Assembly: GCA_015065505.1 (NCBI GenBank)
Contig: SVQE01000001.1
Location: 1 to 64,000 of the forward strand
Reading direction: 5' to 3'
DNA length: 64,000 nucleotides
From: Oscillospiraceae bacterium
GTDB lineage: Bacteria; Bacillota; Clostridia; Oscillospirales; Acutalibacteraceae
Position 1 is the stretch's first letter; each line of letters begins with the position of its first letter. Shown here piece after piece: positions 45,553 through 56,195 of the stretch. The position numbers were made by a program, and so were the translations under genes. The notes beneath the pieces are model-generated. The model was not told the origin of the DNA. It ran no database searches and was given only the letters and a program-made list of their open reading frames with translations.

Positions 45553-46977
45553 ATGGGCGGATTCTTTGGTGCGGTTGGAAAGGACAGCGTTATATCGGAT
45601 GTTTTTTTCGGAACTGACTACCATTCTCACCTCGGCACAAGGCGCGGCGGTGTTGCTGTTTACGATGAGGAAAAGGGTATTCAGAGAAAAATACACAATA
45701 TAACAAACTCACCTTTCAGAACAAAATTTGAAAACATTTATAACGAAATGGAAGGCACGGCGGCAATCGGCTGTATCAGCGATTACGACCCCCAGCCCCT
45801 TCTCATTCGTTCTTCACTCGGGCTCTATGCGCTTTGTATGATAGGAATTATCACAAATGCGGACGAGCTTATTGATAAGTATTTTAAAAATAACAGCGGT
45901 CAGTTCTGTGCAATGAACGGCGGCGGAGTTAATTCAACGGAGCTTCTTTCTGCGCTTATTAATCAGAAGGAGGATTTTGTTTCGGGAATTAAGTTTGCAC
46001 AGGAGGTTATTGAGGGAACCGCCTCAATTCTGCTTCTTACAAGCAGCGGCAAAATCATTGCGGCGAGGGATAAGCTCGGCAGGCTTCCCGTTATAATCGG
46101 CAAGCGCGACGAAGCGTATTGCGTTTCCTTTGAGGATTTTGCATATAAGAAGCTTGGCTACACCGATGAAAAAGAGCTCGGTCCGGGCGAAATAGTTGAA
46201 ATAACCGCAGACGGCGTAAAACAGCTTGCAGCACCGGGCAAGAAAATGAGAATATGCTCATTTTTATGGAGCTACTACGGCTATCCGACATCATCCTACG
46301 AGGGCGTTAATGTTGAGGTTATGCGCTGCAGAAACGGCGCTGTAATGGCTAAGAACGACGCATTGTGCGGCAATAATTCCACGATTGACTATGTTGGCGG
46401 TGTGCCCGATTCGGGAACCGCGCACGCTATCGGATATGCCAATAAAAGCGGTATTCCTTTTGCAAGGGCGTTTATAAAATACACTCCCACCTGGTCAAGA
46501 AGCTTTATGCCGACGAATCAGAAGGACAGAAACAGAATTGCAAAAATGAAGCTGATTCCCGTTGAGGATTTAATTAAAAACAAGAGTCTGCTCTTTGTTG
46601 ATGATTCAATCGTTCGCGGAACTCAGATGAAAGAAACGGTTGATTTTCTCTATGAGCACGGCGCAAAAGAGGTTCATATAAGAAGCGCGTGCCCTCCGAT
46701 TATGTTCGGCTGTAAGTATCTTAATTTCTCGCGTGCAACAAGCGATATGGAGCTAATTGCAAGGCGCGTTATTATGGAGCTTGAGGGCGAAGAGGGCTTC
46801 AACCACATTGATGAATATATAGACACCAAAACCGAAAGAGGCAGAAAGCTCAGGGATGAAATCTGTAAAAAGCTTCGTTTTGCTTCCCTTGAATTCCAGA
46901 CCCTTGAGGGAATTATTGAAGCTATCGGAATAGACAGAGAATGCCTTTGCACATACTGCTGGGACGGAAAGGAATAA
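45553..46977 (+). CDS. purF: PurF-like amidophosphoribosyltransferase lacking the N-terminal catalytic Cys
   Basis: MGGFFGAVGKDSV...; PRPP motif LLFVDDSIVRGTQMKETV. Confidence 0.85.
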   Translation: MGGFFGAVGKDSVISDVFFGTDYHSHLGTRRGGVAVYDEEKGIQRKIHNITNSPFRTKFENIYNEMEGTAAIGCISDYDPQPLLIRSSLGLYALCMIGIITNADELIDKYFKNNSGQFCAMNGGGVNSTELLSALINQKEDFVSGIKFAQEVIEGTASILLLTSSGKIIAARDKLGRLPVIIGKRDEAYCVSFEDFAYKKLGYTDEKELGPGEIVEITADGVKQLAAPGKKMRICSFLWSYYGYPTSSYEGVNVEVMRCRNGAVMAKNDALCGNNSTIDYVGGVPDSGTAHAIGYANKSGIPFARAFIKYTPTWSRSFMPTNQKDRNRIAKMKLIPVEDLIKNKSLLFVDDSIVRGTQMKETVDFLYEHGAKEVHIRSACPPIMFGCKYLNFSRATSDMELIARRVIMELEGEEGFNHIDEYIDTKTERGRKLRDEICKKLRFASLEFQTLEGIIEAIGIDRECLCTYCWDGKE

Positions 46978-46979
46978 TT

Positions 46980-48023
46980 ATGAATTTGGAATCAAGAAGT
47001 GAAAGCTACGCAAAAGCAGGCGTTGATATAACAGCGGGCTACAAGGCTGTTGAGCTTATGAAAAAGCATATTGCAAAAACCGTAACCTCGGGCGTTATGA
47101 GCGGTATCGGGGGCTTCGGCGGACTCTTTGAGCTCGATTTAACGGGAATCAATAAGCCCGTTCTTGTTTCGGGAACGGACGGAGTCGGAACAAAGCTCAA
47201 GCTTGCATTCACAGCCGATAAGCACGACACAATCGGCATAGACTGCGTTGCAATGTGCGTAAACGATATAATCTGCTGCGGAGCAAAACCGCTTTTCTTC
47301 CTTGATTATATTGCCTGCGGAAAGAATTTCCCCGAAAAGATTGCAGAGATTGTTAAGGGCGTTTGCGATGGCTGTGTTCAGTCGGGCGCTTCACTTATCG
47401 GCGGTGAAACGGCGGAGATGCCGGGCTTTTATCCCGAGGATGAATACGACCTTGCAGGCTACTGCACCGGCGTTGTTGACAAGGATAAAATTATTGATAA
47501 CACAAAAATGAGTGAAGGCGATGTTGTTATCGCGCTTCCCTCAAGCGGCGTTCATTCAAACGGCTTTTCACTTGTCAGAAAGGTTTTTGATATTGAAAGC
47601 GAGGATGCAAAAAAGCCCCTTGAAGAGCTTGGCGGAAAGAGCGTTCTTGAAACACTTTTAACCCCGACAAAAATCTATGTTAAGCCGATTTTAGCCCTGC
47701 TTGATGAGGTTGATGTCCGCGCAATTTCGCATATAACGGGCGGCGGATTTTATGAAAACATTCCGCGCAGTATTCCCGATGGATACGGCGTTGTTATTAA
47801 GGAAGAGGATGTTAAGATTCTTCCGATATTCAATCTTATTGAAAAATGCGGAGAAATCAGCAGGCGCGATATGTTTAACACCTTTAATATGGGTGTCGGA
47901 ATGAGCGTTGTTGTTCCTAAGGAGCAGGCTGATAAAGCGCTTGAAATCCTCAAAGCAAACGGCGAAAACGCCTATATTCTCGGCAGGGTTGTTAAAAGCG
48001 ATAAAAAAATAGAACTTATTTAA
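46980..48023 (+). CDS. purM: AIR synthase
   Basis: SYAKAGVDITAGYKAVELMKKHI; LVSGTDGVGTKLKLAF; GGETAEMPGFY. Confidence 0.95.
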   Translation: MNLESRSESYAKAGVDITAGYKAVELMKKHIAKTVTSGVMSGIGGFGGLFELDLTGINKPVLVSGTDGVGTKLKLAFTADKHDTIGIDCVAMCVNDIICCGAKPLFFLDYIACGKNFPEKIAEIVKGVCDGCVQSGASLIGGETAEMPGFYPEDEYDLAGYCTGVVDKDKIIDNTKMSEGDVVIALPSSGVHSNGFSLVRKVFDIESEDAKKPLEELGGKSVLETLLTPTKIYVKPILALLDEVDVRAISHITGGGFYENIPRSIPDGYGVVIKEEDVKILPIFNLIEKCGEISRRDMFNTFNMGVGMSVVVPKEQADKALEILKANGENAYILGRVVKSDKKIELI

Positions 48024-48035
48024 TCGGGTGAAGCT

Positions 48036-48644
48036 ATGGAAAAAACAAAAATCGGCGTGCTTGTTTCGGGCGGCGGAACAAATCTTCAGGCGCTTATTGA
48101 TTTTGAAAAAGACGGCGGCTTAAAAAGCGGAAAGCTCAGCCTTGTTATTTCGGATAATCCGAAGGCTTATGCGCTTGAAAGAGCTGAAAAAGCAGGAATA
48201 AAAACCGCGGTTATCTGCAAAATGGACTTTGAAAGCAGAGCGGATTTTGAAAATGCGGTTATAAATGAGCTTGAAGAAAACGGAATTGAGCTTATAATTC
48301 TTGCAGGCTTTATGACAATTCTGAGCGCGAACTTCACAAGCCGATATCCCGAAAGAATAATCAATGTTCACCCCTCGCTTATTCCGTCGTTTTGCGGAAA
48401 GGGCTTCTACGGACTCAAGGTTCACGAAGCGGCGCTCGGCTACGGCGTTAAGGTAACGGGTGCAACGGTTCATTTTGTTAACGAAATACCCGACGGCGGA
48501 AGAATAATTCTTCAGAAAGTCGTTGAGATTGAAGAGGGCGACACACCCGAAATTCTTCAGAAAAGAGTTATGGAGCAGGCGGAGTGGAAAATTCTTCCCG
48601 AGGCTGCTGAGATTGTTTCTGAGTGTATAATGCATAATAAATAA
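48036..48644 (+). CDS. purN: GAR transformylase
   Basis: IGVLVSGGGTNLQALID; LAGFMTILS; NVHPSLIPSFCGKGFYGLKVHEAAL. Confidence 0.95.
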   Translation: MEKTKIGVLVSGGGTNLQALIDFEKDGGLKSGKLSLVISDNPKAYALERAEKAGIKTAVICKMDFESRADFENAVINELEENGIELIILAGFMTILSANFTSRYPERIINVHPSLIPSFCGKGFYGLKVHEAALGYGVKVTGATVHFVNEIPDGGRIILQKVVEIEEGDTPEILQKRVMEQAEWKILPEAAEIVSECIMHNK

Positions 48645-48798
48645 TTACGAAGTACGGTTCGTTTGCGAGCGCTGCCGGTGGCAGATGAAGCGAACAAAAA
48701 GAACTGCCGAACGGTCAAAATTTGTCGGCGCTCCAAGCCGAAACAAATTTTGGGAACCGTTGGTCGAGAATTACGAATTTAGGGACCTGCGGTCGGCA
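48643..48798. repeat. Structured intergenic repeat, copy 2
   Basis: See copy 1. Confidence 0.9.
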
Positions 48799-48831
48799 AT
48801 TATAATATAACTAACTCAAAGGAGAGGTTTT

Positions 48832-49551
48832 ATGAATATTTATGAAATTAAAAAGATAAACGAAGCTGTTGAAGGCAATTCCTATGTTGGAAGAGGAATC
48901 GTCTGCGGTAAGAGCGAAAACGGCGAAAAGGCGGCTGTTGCATATTTCATTATGGGCAGAAGCGCAAACAGCAGAAACAGAGTTTTCAATATGAAGGACG
49001 GCGTTTTATACACCGAGCCCTTCGATGCTTCAAAGGTTGAGGACCCGAGCCTTATTATCTATGCGGCAATGAGAAGGTTTGAAAACAACCTTATTGCAAC
49101 AAACGGCGACCAGACGGATACAATTTACGAGGCACTCAAAGAAAACAAGAGCTTTGAGGATGCGCTTAACACCCGTTGCTTCGAGCCCGATATGCCGAAC
49201 TTCACCCCGAGAATCAGCTCAATGATTACCTTTGGTGAAAATGATTTCAGCTATAAAATGAGCATTCTTAAAAGTATTGATGAAGAGGGAAGCGACTGCG
49301 CAAGATTCACCTTCTCATATCCCTCTAAGGCAGGACTCGGACATTTTATCCACACCTATGTTTGCGACGGAAACCCGATTCCAACCTTCCAGGGTGAGCC
49401 CGAAAGAGTTTTCATTCCCGATGATATTGATGAATTTACAAATGCGCTGTGGAATGCGCTTGATGAAGATAATAAAATATCGCTCTATGTTTGCTACACT
49501 GATTTAAAAACAAAGAGCGAGGAATACAGAATTATTAATAAAAACAACTAA
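48832..49551 (+). CDS. purO: IMP cyclohydrolase, PurO-type
   Basis: 239 aa; EGNSYVGRGIVCGKSENGEKAAVAYFIMGRSANSRNRVF. Confidence 0.8.
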   Translation: MNIYEIKKINEAVEGNSYVGRGIVCGKSENGEKAAVAYFIMGRSANSRNRVFNMKDGVLYTEPFDASKVEDPSLIIYAAMRRFENNLIATNGDQTDTIYEALKENKSFEDALNTRCFEPDMPNFTPRISSMITFGENDFSYKMSILKSIDEEGSDCARFTFSYPSKAGLGHFIHTYVCDGNPIPTFQGEPERVFIPDDIDEFTNALWNALDEDNKISLYVCYTDLKTKSEEYRIINKNN

Positions 49552-49563
49552 GAGAGGTGCGTT

Positions 49564-50748
49564 ATGTTAGAATTTGAACTTAAATACGGATGCAATCCGA
49601 ATCAGAAACCTTCTAAAATATATATGGAGGACGGCAGCGAGCTCCCCATTGAAATTCTTGCAGGTAAACCCGGATATATCAACTTCCTTGATGCGTTTAA
49701 TTCGTGGCAGCTTGTAAGCGAGCTCAAAGCCGCTTTGGGTATGCCTGCCGCTGCATCCTTCAAGCATGTAAGCCCAACCTCCGCAGCAATCGGACTTCCC
49801 CTTGACGAAAAGCTTAAGAAGGCTTGCTTCGTTGATGATATTGAAGGTCTTGATGAATCGCCCCTTGCTTGCGCATATGCAAGAGCAAGAGGAACCGACA
49901 GAATGTGTTCCTTCGGCGATTGGGTTGCTCTTTCAGATGTTTGCGATGTAACAACCGCAAAGCTCATTCAGCGCGAGGTTTCAGACGGCGTTATTGCACC
50001 CGGTTACGAGCCCGAGGCACTTGAAATTCTTAAAACAAAGCGTAAGGGTAACTATAATATTGTTAAAATTGACCCGCTCTATGTTCCTGCAGCTCAGGAA
50101 AAGAAGCAGGTTTTCGGCATAACCTTTGAGCAGGGAAGAAACGATTATAAAATCGATAAAAGCGTTCTTTCAAATATCGTAACAGAAAATAAAGACCTTC
50201 CCGAAAGTGCAGCAGCGGACCTTGTTATTGCGCTCATCACTCTTAAATATACTCAGTCAAACTCTGTTTGCTATGCATATAAAGGACAGGCTATCGGCGT
50301 CGGCGCAGGTCAGCAGTCAAGAATTCACTGCACACGCCTTGCAGGAACAAAGGCTGACACCTGGTTCCTCCGCCAGAGCGACAAGGTTTTAAATCTTCCG
50401 TTTAAAGAGGATATCAGCCGTCCCGAAAGAGATAATGCAATAGACGGCTACATCAACCAGAATGAAGAGGATGTTTGCTCCGACGGCGTATGGCAGAGAT
50501 ATTTCACCTCTCAGCCCGAGCCCTTCACCAAGGAAGAGCAGAGAGCATATCTTGACACTCTTGATAATGTTGCTCTCGGTTCGGATGCATTCTTCCCGTT
50601 TGATGATAACATTATGCGTGCAAGAGCAAGCGGCGTTAAATATGTTGCAGAGCCGGGCGGCTCAATCCGCGATGGCGTTGTTATTGAACGCGCCGACAAG
50701 CTCGGAATGGTTATGGCATTCACGGGAATGCGTTTATTCCACCACTAA
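49564..50748 (+). CDS. Stand-alone AICAR transformylase (PurH formyltransferase domain only)
   Basis: 394 aa; ELKYGCNPNQKPSKIY; SFKHVSPTSAAIGLPL; QSNSVCYAYKGQAIGVGAGQQSRIHCTRLA. Confidence 0.9.
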   Translation: MLEFELKYGCNPNQKPSKIYMEDGSELPIEILAGKPGYINFLDAFNSWQLVSELKAALGMPAAASFKHVSPTSAAIGLPLDEKLKKACFVDDIEGLDESPLACAYARARGTDRMCSFGDWVALSDVCDVTTAKLIQREVSDGVIAPGYEPEALEILKTKRKGNYNIVKIDPLYVPAAQEKKQVFGITFEQGRNDYKIDKSVLSNIVTENKDLPESAAADLVIALITLKYTQSNSVCYAYKGQAIGVGAGQQSRIHCTRLAGTKADTWFLRQSDKVLNLPFKEDISRPERDNAIDGYINQNEEDVCSDGVWQRYFTSQPEPFTKEEQRAYLDTLDNVALGSDAFFPFDDNIMRARASGVKYVAEPGGSIRDGVVIERADKLGMVMAFTGMRLFHH

Positions 50749-50758
50749 TTAAAGATAA

Positions 50759-52039
50759 ATGAGGTATAAACCCTTGAAAATACTTGTAGTAGGCGGCGGC
50801 GGAAGAGAACACGCCGTAATTAAGAAATTAAAAGAAAACAAAGAGGTTGAGCAGATATTTGCCCTTCCGGGCAACGGCGGAATTGCCGCTGATGCTGAAT
50901 GCGTAAATATCGGCGCAACCGATATTGAGGGCATAGTTAATTTCGCGGTTGATAACGGCATTGATTATGCTGTTGTAACCCCCGATGACCCGCTTGTTCT
51001 CGGCTGTGTTAATGCGCTTGAAGAAAAGGGCATCAAATGCTTCGGACCGCGCGCAGAGGCTGCAATTATTGAAGGCAGCAAGGCTTTTTCAAAAGAGCTT
51101 ATGAAGAAATATAATATTCCGACTGCTGAATTTGAAACCTTCAGCGATATGGAAAAGGCGCTCAGATACATTGATTCCTGCCCGATTCCAACGGTTATCA
51201 AGGCTGACGGACTTGCACTCGGCAAAGGCGTTATAATTGCCGAAACAAGGCAGCAGGCAAAGGATGCAGTTGTTTCAATGATGCAGGATAAAGCCTTCGG
51301 AAAGAGCGGTGAAACCATTGTTATCGAAGAGTTTTTAACAGGTCCCGAGGTTTCCGTTTTAGCATTCACGGACGGCAAAACCGTAAAACCGATGGTATCT
51401 TCTATGGACCATAAAAGAATCGGCGACGGCGATAAGGGGCTCAATACGGGCGGTATGGGAACAGTTGCGCCCAATCCCTATTATTCCGAAGCGATTGCAG
51501 AAAGATGTATGCACGAAATCTTCCTTCCGACCATTGACGCTATGAACAAAGAGGGAAGAACCTTCAGGGGATGCCTTTATTTCGGACTTATGATAACCGA
51601 AAACGGACCAAAGGTTATTGAATATAACTGCCGTTTCGGCGACCCCGAAACCCAGGTTGTTCTGCCGCTTCTTGAATCCGATTTATTAACCGTTATGCTC
51701 AGCACAACAAACGGAAATCTTGCCGACACCGAGGTTAAATTCAGAGATGAAAACGCCTGCTGTGTTATTATGGCAAGCGACGGATATCCCGTTAAATACG
51801 GCAAGGGATTTGAAATAACAATTCCGGATGATATCAGGGATAAGGTTTTTGTTGCAGGCGCTATGCTTGAAGGCTCAAAGCTGCTTACAAACGGCGGAAG
51901 AGTTCTCGGTGTTACCGAAATCAGGTCAACGCTTAAAGAGGCAATAAGCGCTTCGTATGAGGATGTTGAGAAAATAGATTTTGAAAACGCTTATTACCGC
52001 AAGGATATCGGCGCAAAAGCACTTTTAGCGGAGGTATAA
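50759..52039 (+). CDS. purD: GAR synthetase
   Basis: KILVVGGGGREHAVIKKLKEN; IKADGLALGKGVIIAET; YNCRFGDPETQVVLPLL. Confidence 0.95.
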   Translation: MRYKPLKILVVGGGGREHAVIKKLKENKEVEQIFALPGNGGIAADAECVNIGATDIEGIVNFAVDNGIDYAVVTPDDPLVLGCVNALEEKGIKCFGPRAEAAIIEGSKAFSKELMKKYNIPTAEFETFSDMEKALRYIDSCPIPTVIKADGLALGKGVIIAETRQQAKDAVVSMMQDKAFGKSGETIVIEEFLTGPEVSVLAFTDGKTVKPMVSSMDHKRIGDGDKGLNTGGMGTVAPNPYYSEAIAERCMHEIFLPTIDAMNKEGRTFRGCLYFGLMITENGPKVIEYNCRFGDPETQVVLPLLESDLLTVMLSTTNGNLADTEVKFRDENACCVIMASDGYPVKYGKGFEITIPDDIRDKVFVAGAMLEGSKLLTNGGRVLGVTEIRSTLKEAISASYEDVEKIDFENAYYRKDIGAKALLAEV

Positions 52040-52040
52040 T

Positions 52041-55000
52041 ATGGTATACAGAATTTTTGTTGAAAAAAGAAAAGCCCTTGCAAATGAAGCCGCTTCGCTG
52101 CTTTCAGAGATAAAGGACTTTTTAAAGATAGATTCAATAACCGACCTCAGAATTTTAAACAGATATGATGCTGAAAACATCACCGAGGAGCTTTTTGAAA
52201 CTGCGGTTAAAACCGTTTTCTCGGAACCGCAGACGGATTTAACATATAAAAATCCGACTCTCGACGAAAGCGCTGTTTTTGCAGTTGAATATCTTCCCGG
52301 TCAGTTCGACCAGAGAGCGGATTCTGCAGCGCAGTGCATTCAGCTTATTTCCTGCGGCGACAGACCGACCGTAAGAGCTGCAAAGGTTTATGTGCTCTAC
52401 GGCGATTTAAAAGAGAGCGAAATTGAAGCTGTTAAGAAATATGTTATTAACCCCGTTGATTCGCGCGAGGCTTCGCTTGAGCTTCCGAAAACGCTGAACA
52501 TCCCCTACGATATTCCCGACAGCGTTGCTGTTATGGACGGCTTCACAGAGCTTGATGAAAACGGTTTGCAGGGGCTTATTGATGAGCTCGGACTTGCAAT
52601 GGATCTGGATGACATCAAATTCTGCCAGCGGTATTTCATCAGCGAAAAGCGCAATCCTACAATAACCGAAATCAGAATGGCAGACACTTATTGGAGCGAC
52701 CACTGCCGTCACACAACCTTCTTAACAATAATTGATTCGGTTAAATTTGAGGACGAAATTGTTGAAAAGGCATATAACGAATATCTTGCAAAGAAAAAGG
52801 AACTTGGCAAAACCTCGCCGATTTGCCTTATGGATATCGCAACCCTTGCCGCAAAGGCATTAAAAGCCGACGGCAGACTTACGGGGCTTGATGAATCCGA
52901 TGAAATAAATGCGTGCACGGTTAAAATCAATGTAACCGTTGACGGCAGGGAAGAGCCGTGGCTTCTTCTTTTCAAAAACGAAACACACAACCATCCGACA
53001 GAGGTTGAGCCCTTCGGCGGAGCGGCAACCTGCATAGGCGGTGCAATCCGCGACCCGCTTTCGGGAAGAGCATATGTTTACGGCGCAATGCGTGTAACGG
53101 GCGCCGCAGACCCCTTGAAGCCCGTTGAAGAAACAATCAAGGGCAAGCTTCCTCAGAGAAAGATTGTAACAGGCGCAGCAGCAGGCTATTCCTCATACGG
53201 CAACCAGATAGGTCTTGCAACAGGTATTGTTGACGAGCTTTATCACGACGGTTATGCCGCAAAAAGAATGGAAATCGGCGCAGTTGTTGCAGCTGCTCCC
53301 GAAGAGAATGTTCGCAGAGAGAAACCCGTTGCAGGGGATATAGTTATTCTTCTCGGCGGTGCAACGGGCAGGGACGGCATCGGCGGCGCAACGGGCTCTT
53401 CAAAGGCACACACAGTTACTTCTGTTGAAAAGTGCGGTGCAGAGGTTCAAAAGGGTAACGCTCCCGAAGAGAGAAAGCTTCAGCGCCTTTTCAGAAGAAA
53501 GGATGCCTGCAACCTCATTAAAAAATGTAATGATTTCGGTGCTGGCGGTGTTTCCGTTGCCATCGGCGAGCTTGCAGACGGTCTTGAAATCGAGCTTGAT
53601 AAGGTTCCCAAGAAATATGAGGGACTCGACGGAACAGAGCTTGCAATCAGCGAAAGCCAGGAGAGAATGGCGGTTGTTGTTGATAAAAACGACGCCGATA
53701 AGTTTATAGCAATGGCAAAGGAAGAAAACCTCAGCGCAACGCCCGTTGCAGTTGTAACCGAGAAACCGCGCCTTGTTATGAATTGGAACGGCAAAAAGAT
53801 TGTTGATATTTCAAGAAGCTTTCTTGATTCAAACGGTGCTGAAAAGCACATAGAAATAAATGCCGCAAAAGCAGAAAATTATAAAAAAGAAATCCCCGAG
53901 AGTTTTTCAGAGGGTTATAAATTACTCTTATCCGATTTGAATGTCTGCTCGAAGAGAGGACTTTCGGAAAGATTTGATTCAACCATAGGCGCAGGAACGG
54001 TTATTATGCCCTTCGGCGGCAAAAACCAGTTAACGCCTGCGCAGGCAATGGTTCAGAAGGTTTCCGTTGAGAAGAAGCACACCGATACCTGCTCGCTTAT
54101 GGCGTGGGGCTATAACCCGTTCATTGCAGAGCAGAGCCCCTATCACGGCGCATATCTTGCCGTTGTTGAAAGCGTTTCAAAGCTTATTGCTTCGGGTGCT
54201 TCCTTCAAGCAGGTTTATTTAACCTTCCAGGAATATTTCGAGCATCCCGGAAGTGATTCAAACCGTTGGGGCAAACCGCTTTCAGCGCTCCTCGGTGCAT
54301 ATAAGGCACAGCTTGAGTTCGGCATCGGCTCGGTAGGCGGCAAGGATTCAATGAGCGGAAGCTTTGAGGATATTGATGTTCCGCCCACACTTGTTTCATT
54401 TGCGGTAACAACCGAAAAAACAAAGGATATTGTTTCGGGTGATTTCAAAAAAGCAGGCAGCAAGGCTGTGCTTATTGCGCCCGAATACGATGAAAACTCA
54501 CTTCCGAAAACAGAATCACTTATTGAGGTTTACAATAAGGTTAATTCCCTTGTTAAAGAGGGCAAGGCATATGCGATTTATACTCCTTCAATCGGCGGAA
54601 TTGCAGAAGCCGTGTTTAAGATGTGTATAGGAAACGGCTTTGGCTTCAAGTTTTCGGATGAGCTTTCAATGAACGAGCTCTTCGGCTATAACTATGGCTC
54701 ATTCATTGTTGAAACGGACGATGAGAGCATTGGCAGAGTTATAGGAACTGTTGAAAGCGAGCCTGTGATTTCATATAAATGCGAGAATGCAGATATGACC
54801 GAGCTTCTTTCGGCATATGAGGATAAACTTGAAAGCGTTTATCCAAGCAGAGCAAAGGCGGATAAAACCGAAGCTCCGATTATATCCTTTGAAACCGAAA
54901 AACGCTGTGCGCCGAGCATCAAATGTGCAAAGCCCCGTATTCTTATTCCTGCTTTCCCGGGAACTAACTGCGAGTACGACACCGCCAAGGCTGCCGCAGA

Positions 55001-55727
55001 TGCAGGTCTTGAACCCGAAATCTTTGTTATAAACAATATGACACGGACCGGAATCTTGAACAGCGTTGAAACCTTTGCAAAGAAGGTTAAAGAGTCGCAG
55101 ATAGTATTCATACCGGGCGGCTTCTCTGGCGGTGATGAGCCCGACGGAAGCGGAAAGTTTATCACTGCATTTTTCAGAAATGCAGATGTTAAAGAGGCAG
55201 TTGGCGATTTGCTTGATAACCGCGACGGACTTATGGCAGGTATCTGCAACGGCTTCCAGGCACTTATCAAGCTCGGACTTGTTCCTTTCGGCAAAATCAT
55301 TGATGCCGATGAAACCTGCCCGACATTAACCTTCAACACAATCGGACGCCATCAGTCAAGAATTGTTCGCACCCGTGTTGCTTCAAATAAATCGCCATGG
55401 CTTGCACACACCAAGGTGGGCGAGATATATAATGTTCCCGTGTCCCACGGTGAGGGCAGATTCATTGCAAGCGACGAACTGCTTGCAAGCCTCATTGAAA
55501 ACGGTCAGATTGCAACCCAGTATGCAGACCTTGACGGCAACCCGACGCTTGATATTGATTTCAATGTTAACGGCTCGTTTTATGCAATAGAGGGCATAAC
55601 CTCACCCGACGGACGAGTTCTCGGCAAAATGGGTCACTCAGAGCGTATAGGCGAAGGCTTATATATGAATGTTCCGGGTGAATATGATATGAAGATTTTC
55701 AAATCCGCTTTTGAATACTTTAAATAA
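52041..55727 (+). CDS. purL: FGAM synthase, large single-chain form
   Basis: 1228 aa; FKNETHNHPTEVEPFGGAATCIGG; C-terminal GATase FPGTNCEYDTA, AGICNGFQALIKLGL. Confidence 0.95.
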   Translation: MVYRIFVEKRKALANEAASLLSEIKDFLKIDSITDLRILNRYDAENITEELFETAVKTVFSEPQTDLTYKNPTLDESAVFAVEYLPGQFDQRADSAAQCIQLISCGDRPTVRAAKVYVLYGDLKESEIEAVKKYVINPVDSREASLELPKTLNIPYDIPDSVAVMDGFTELDENGLQGLIDELGLAMDLDDIKFCQRYFISEKRNPTITEIRMADTYWSDHCRHTTFLTIIDSVKFEDEIVEKAYNEYLAKKKELGKTSPICLMDIATLAAKALKADGRLTGLDESDEINACTVKINVTVDGREEPWLLLFKNETHNHPTEVEPFGGAATCIGGAIRDPLSGRAYVYGAMRVTGAADPLKPVEETIKGKLPQRKIVTGAAAGYSSYGNQIGLATGIVDELYHDGYAAKRMEIGAVVAAAPEENVRREKPVAGDIVILLGGATGRDGIGGATGSSKAHTVTSVEKCGAEVQKGNAPEERKLQRLFRRKDACNLIKKCNDFGAGGVSVAIGELADGLEIELDKVPKKYEGLDGTELAISESQERMAVVVDKNDADKFIAMAKEENLSATPVAVVTEKPRLVMNWNGKKIVDISRSFLDSNGAEKHIEINAAKAENYKKEIPESFSEGYKLLLSDLNVCSKRGLSERFDSTIGAGTVIMPFGGKNQLTPAQAMVQKVSVEKKHTDTCSLMAWGYNPFIAEQSPYHGAYLAVVESVSKLIASGASFKQVYLTFQEYFEHPGSDSNRWGKPLSALLGAYKAQLEFGIGSVGGKDSMSGSFEDIDVPPTLVSFAVTTEKTKDIVSGDFKKAGSKAVLIAPEYDENSLPKTESLIEVYNKVNSLVKEGKAYAIYTPSIGGIAEAVFKMCIGNGFGFKFSDELSMNELFGYNYGSFIVETDDESIGRVIGTVESEPVISYKCENADMTELLSAYEDKLESVYPSRAKADKTEAPIISFETEKRCAPSIKCAKPRILIPAFPGTNCEYDTAKAAADAGLEPEIFVINNMTRTGILNSVETFAKKVKESQIVFIPGGFSGGDEPDGSGKFITAFFRNADVKEAVGDLLDNRDGLMAGICNGFQALIKLGLVPFGKIIDADETCPTLTFNTIGRHQSRIVRTRVASNKSPWLAHTKVGEIYNVPVSHGEGRFIASDELLASLIENGQIATQYADLDGNPTLDIDFNVNGSFYAIEGITSPDGRVLGKMGHSERIGEGLYMNVPGEYDMKIFKSAFEYFK

Positions 55728-55740
55728 AACTTCACAATTA

Positions 55741-55816
55741 CCTTAACCCTTGTTTTGAAGCTGTTATAGCGGAAAAGAGCATTTCAAAATCTATTAAATC
55801 CCTAAGTTGCCCACCC
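55741..55816. repeat. 76-bp direct repeat, copy A
   Basis: CCTTAACCCTTGTTTTGAAG...CCTAAGTTGCCCACCC identical to 56842-56917. Confidence 0.9.
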
Positions 55817-55867
55817 CTTAGGGCGTGTTTTTCTGCGTTTTAAGATTGAAAGAAAGTTGGTGGTTAA

Positions 55868-56185
55868 ATGAACGCCAGTATTGAATATCAGATTATCATC
55901 GGTTGCAATGATCCTCAGCTGCGCCAAGAGCTTGTTAATGATAATGAACTCAGTGAAATGCTGTCTGATTTTTTCAGAAAAAAGCATATTGATTTTTCAA
56001 TTCTTAGGTTAAAGGGCGGCTACCTTCACGAAGACGGTTGGTTTATAACGGAAAATTCCCTGTGTATAAGTATCGTAGGGGATACATCTATTGATATTAT
56101 TAAACTTGCGAAAAGCCTTTCAATGTTTATGAATCAGGAACATGTTCTTGTAATCAAGCATGCTTTGAAAGCGGAATTCTGTTGA
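55868..56185 (+). CDS. Small protein of unknown function (105 aa), paralog of next gene
   Basis: MNASIEYQIIIGCNDPQLRQELVNDNELSEML...FSILRLKGGYLHEDGWFITENSLCISIVG. Confidence 0.7.
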   Translation: MNASIEYQIIIGCNDPQLRQELVNDNELSEMLSDFFRKKHIDFSILRLKGGYLHEDGWFITENSLCISIVGDTSIDIIKLAKSLSMFMNQEHVLVIKHALKAEFC

Positions 56186-56195
56186 GGTAAGAAGT

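Noticed and set aside
49602-49967. Minus-strand ORFs opposite the AICAR transformylase (and 50965-51474, 54839-55339 opposite purD/purL)
   Set aside because: Shadow ORFs opposite strongly conserved purine genes.
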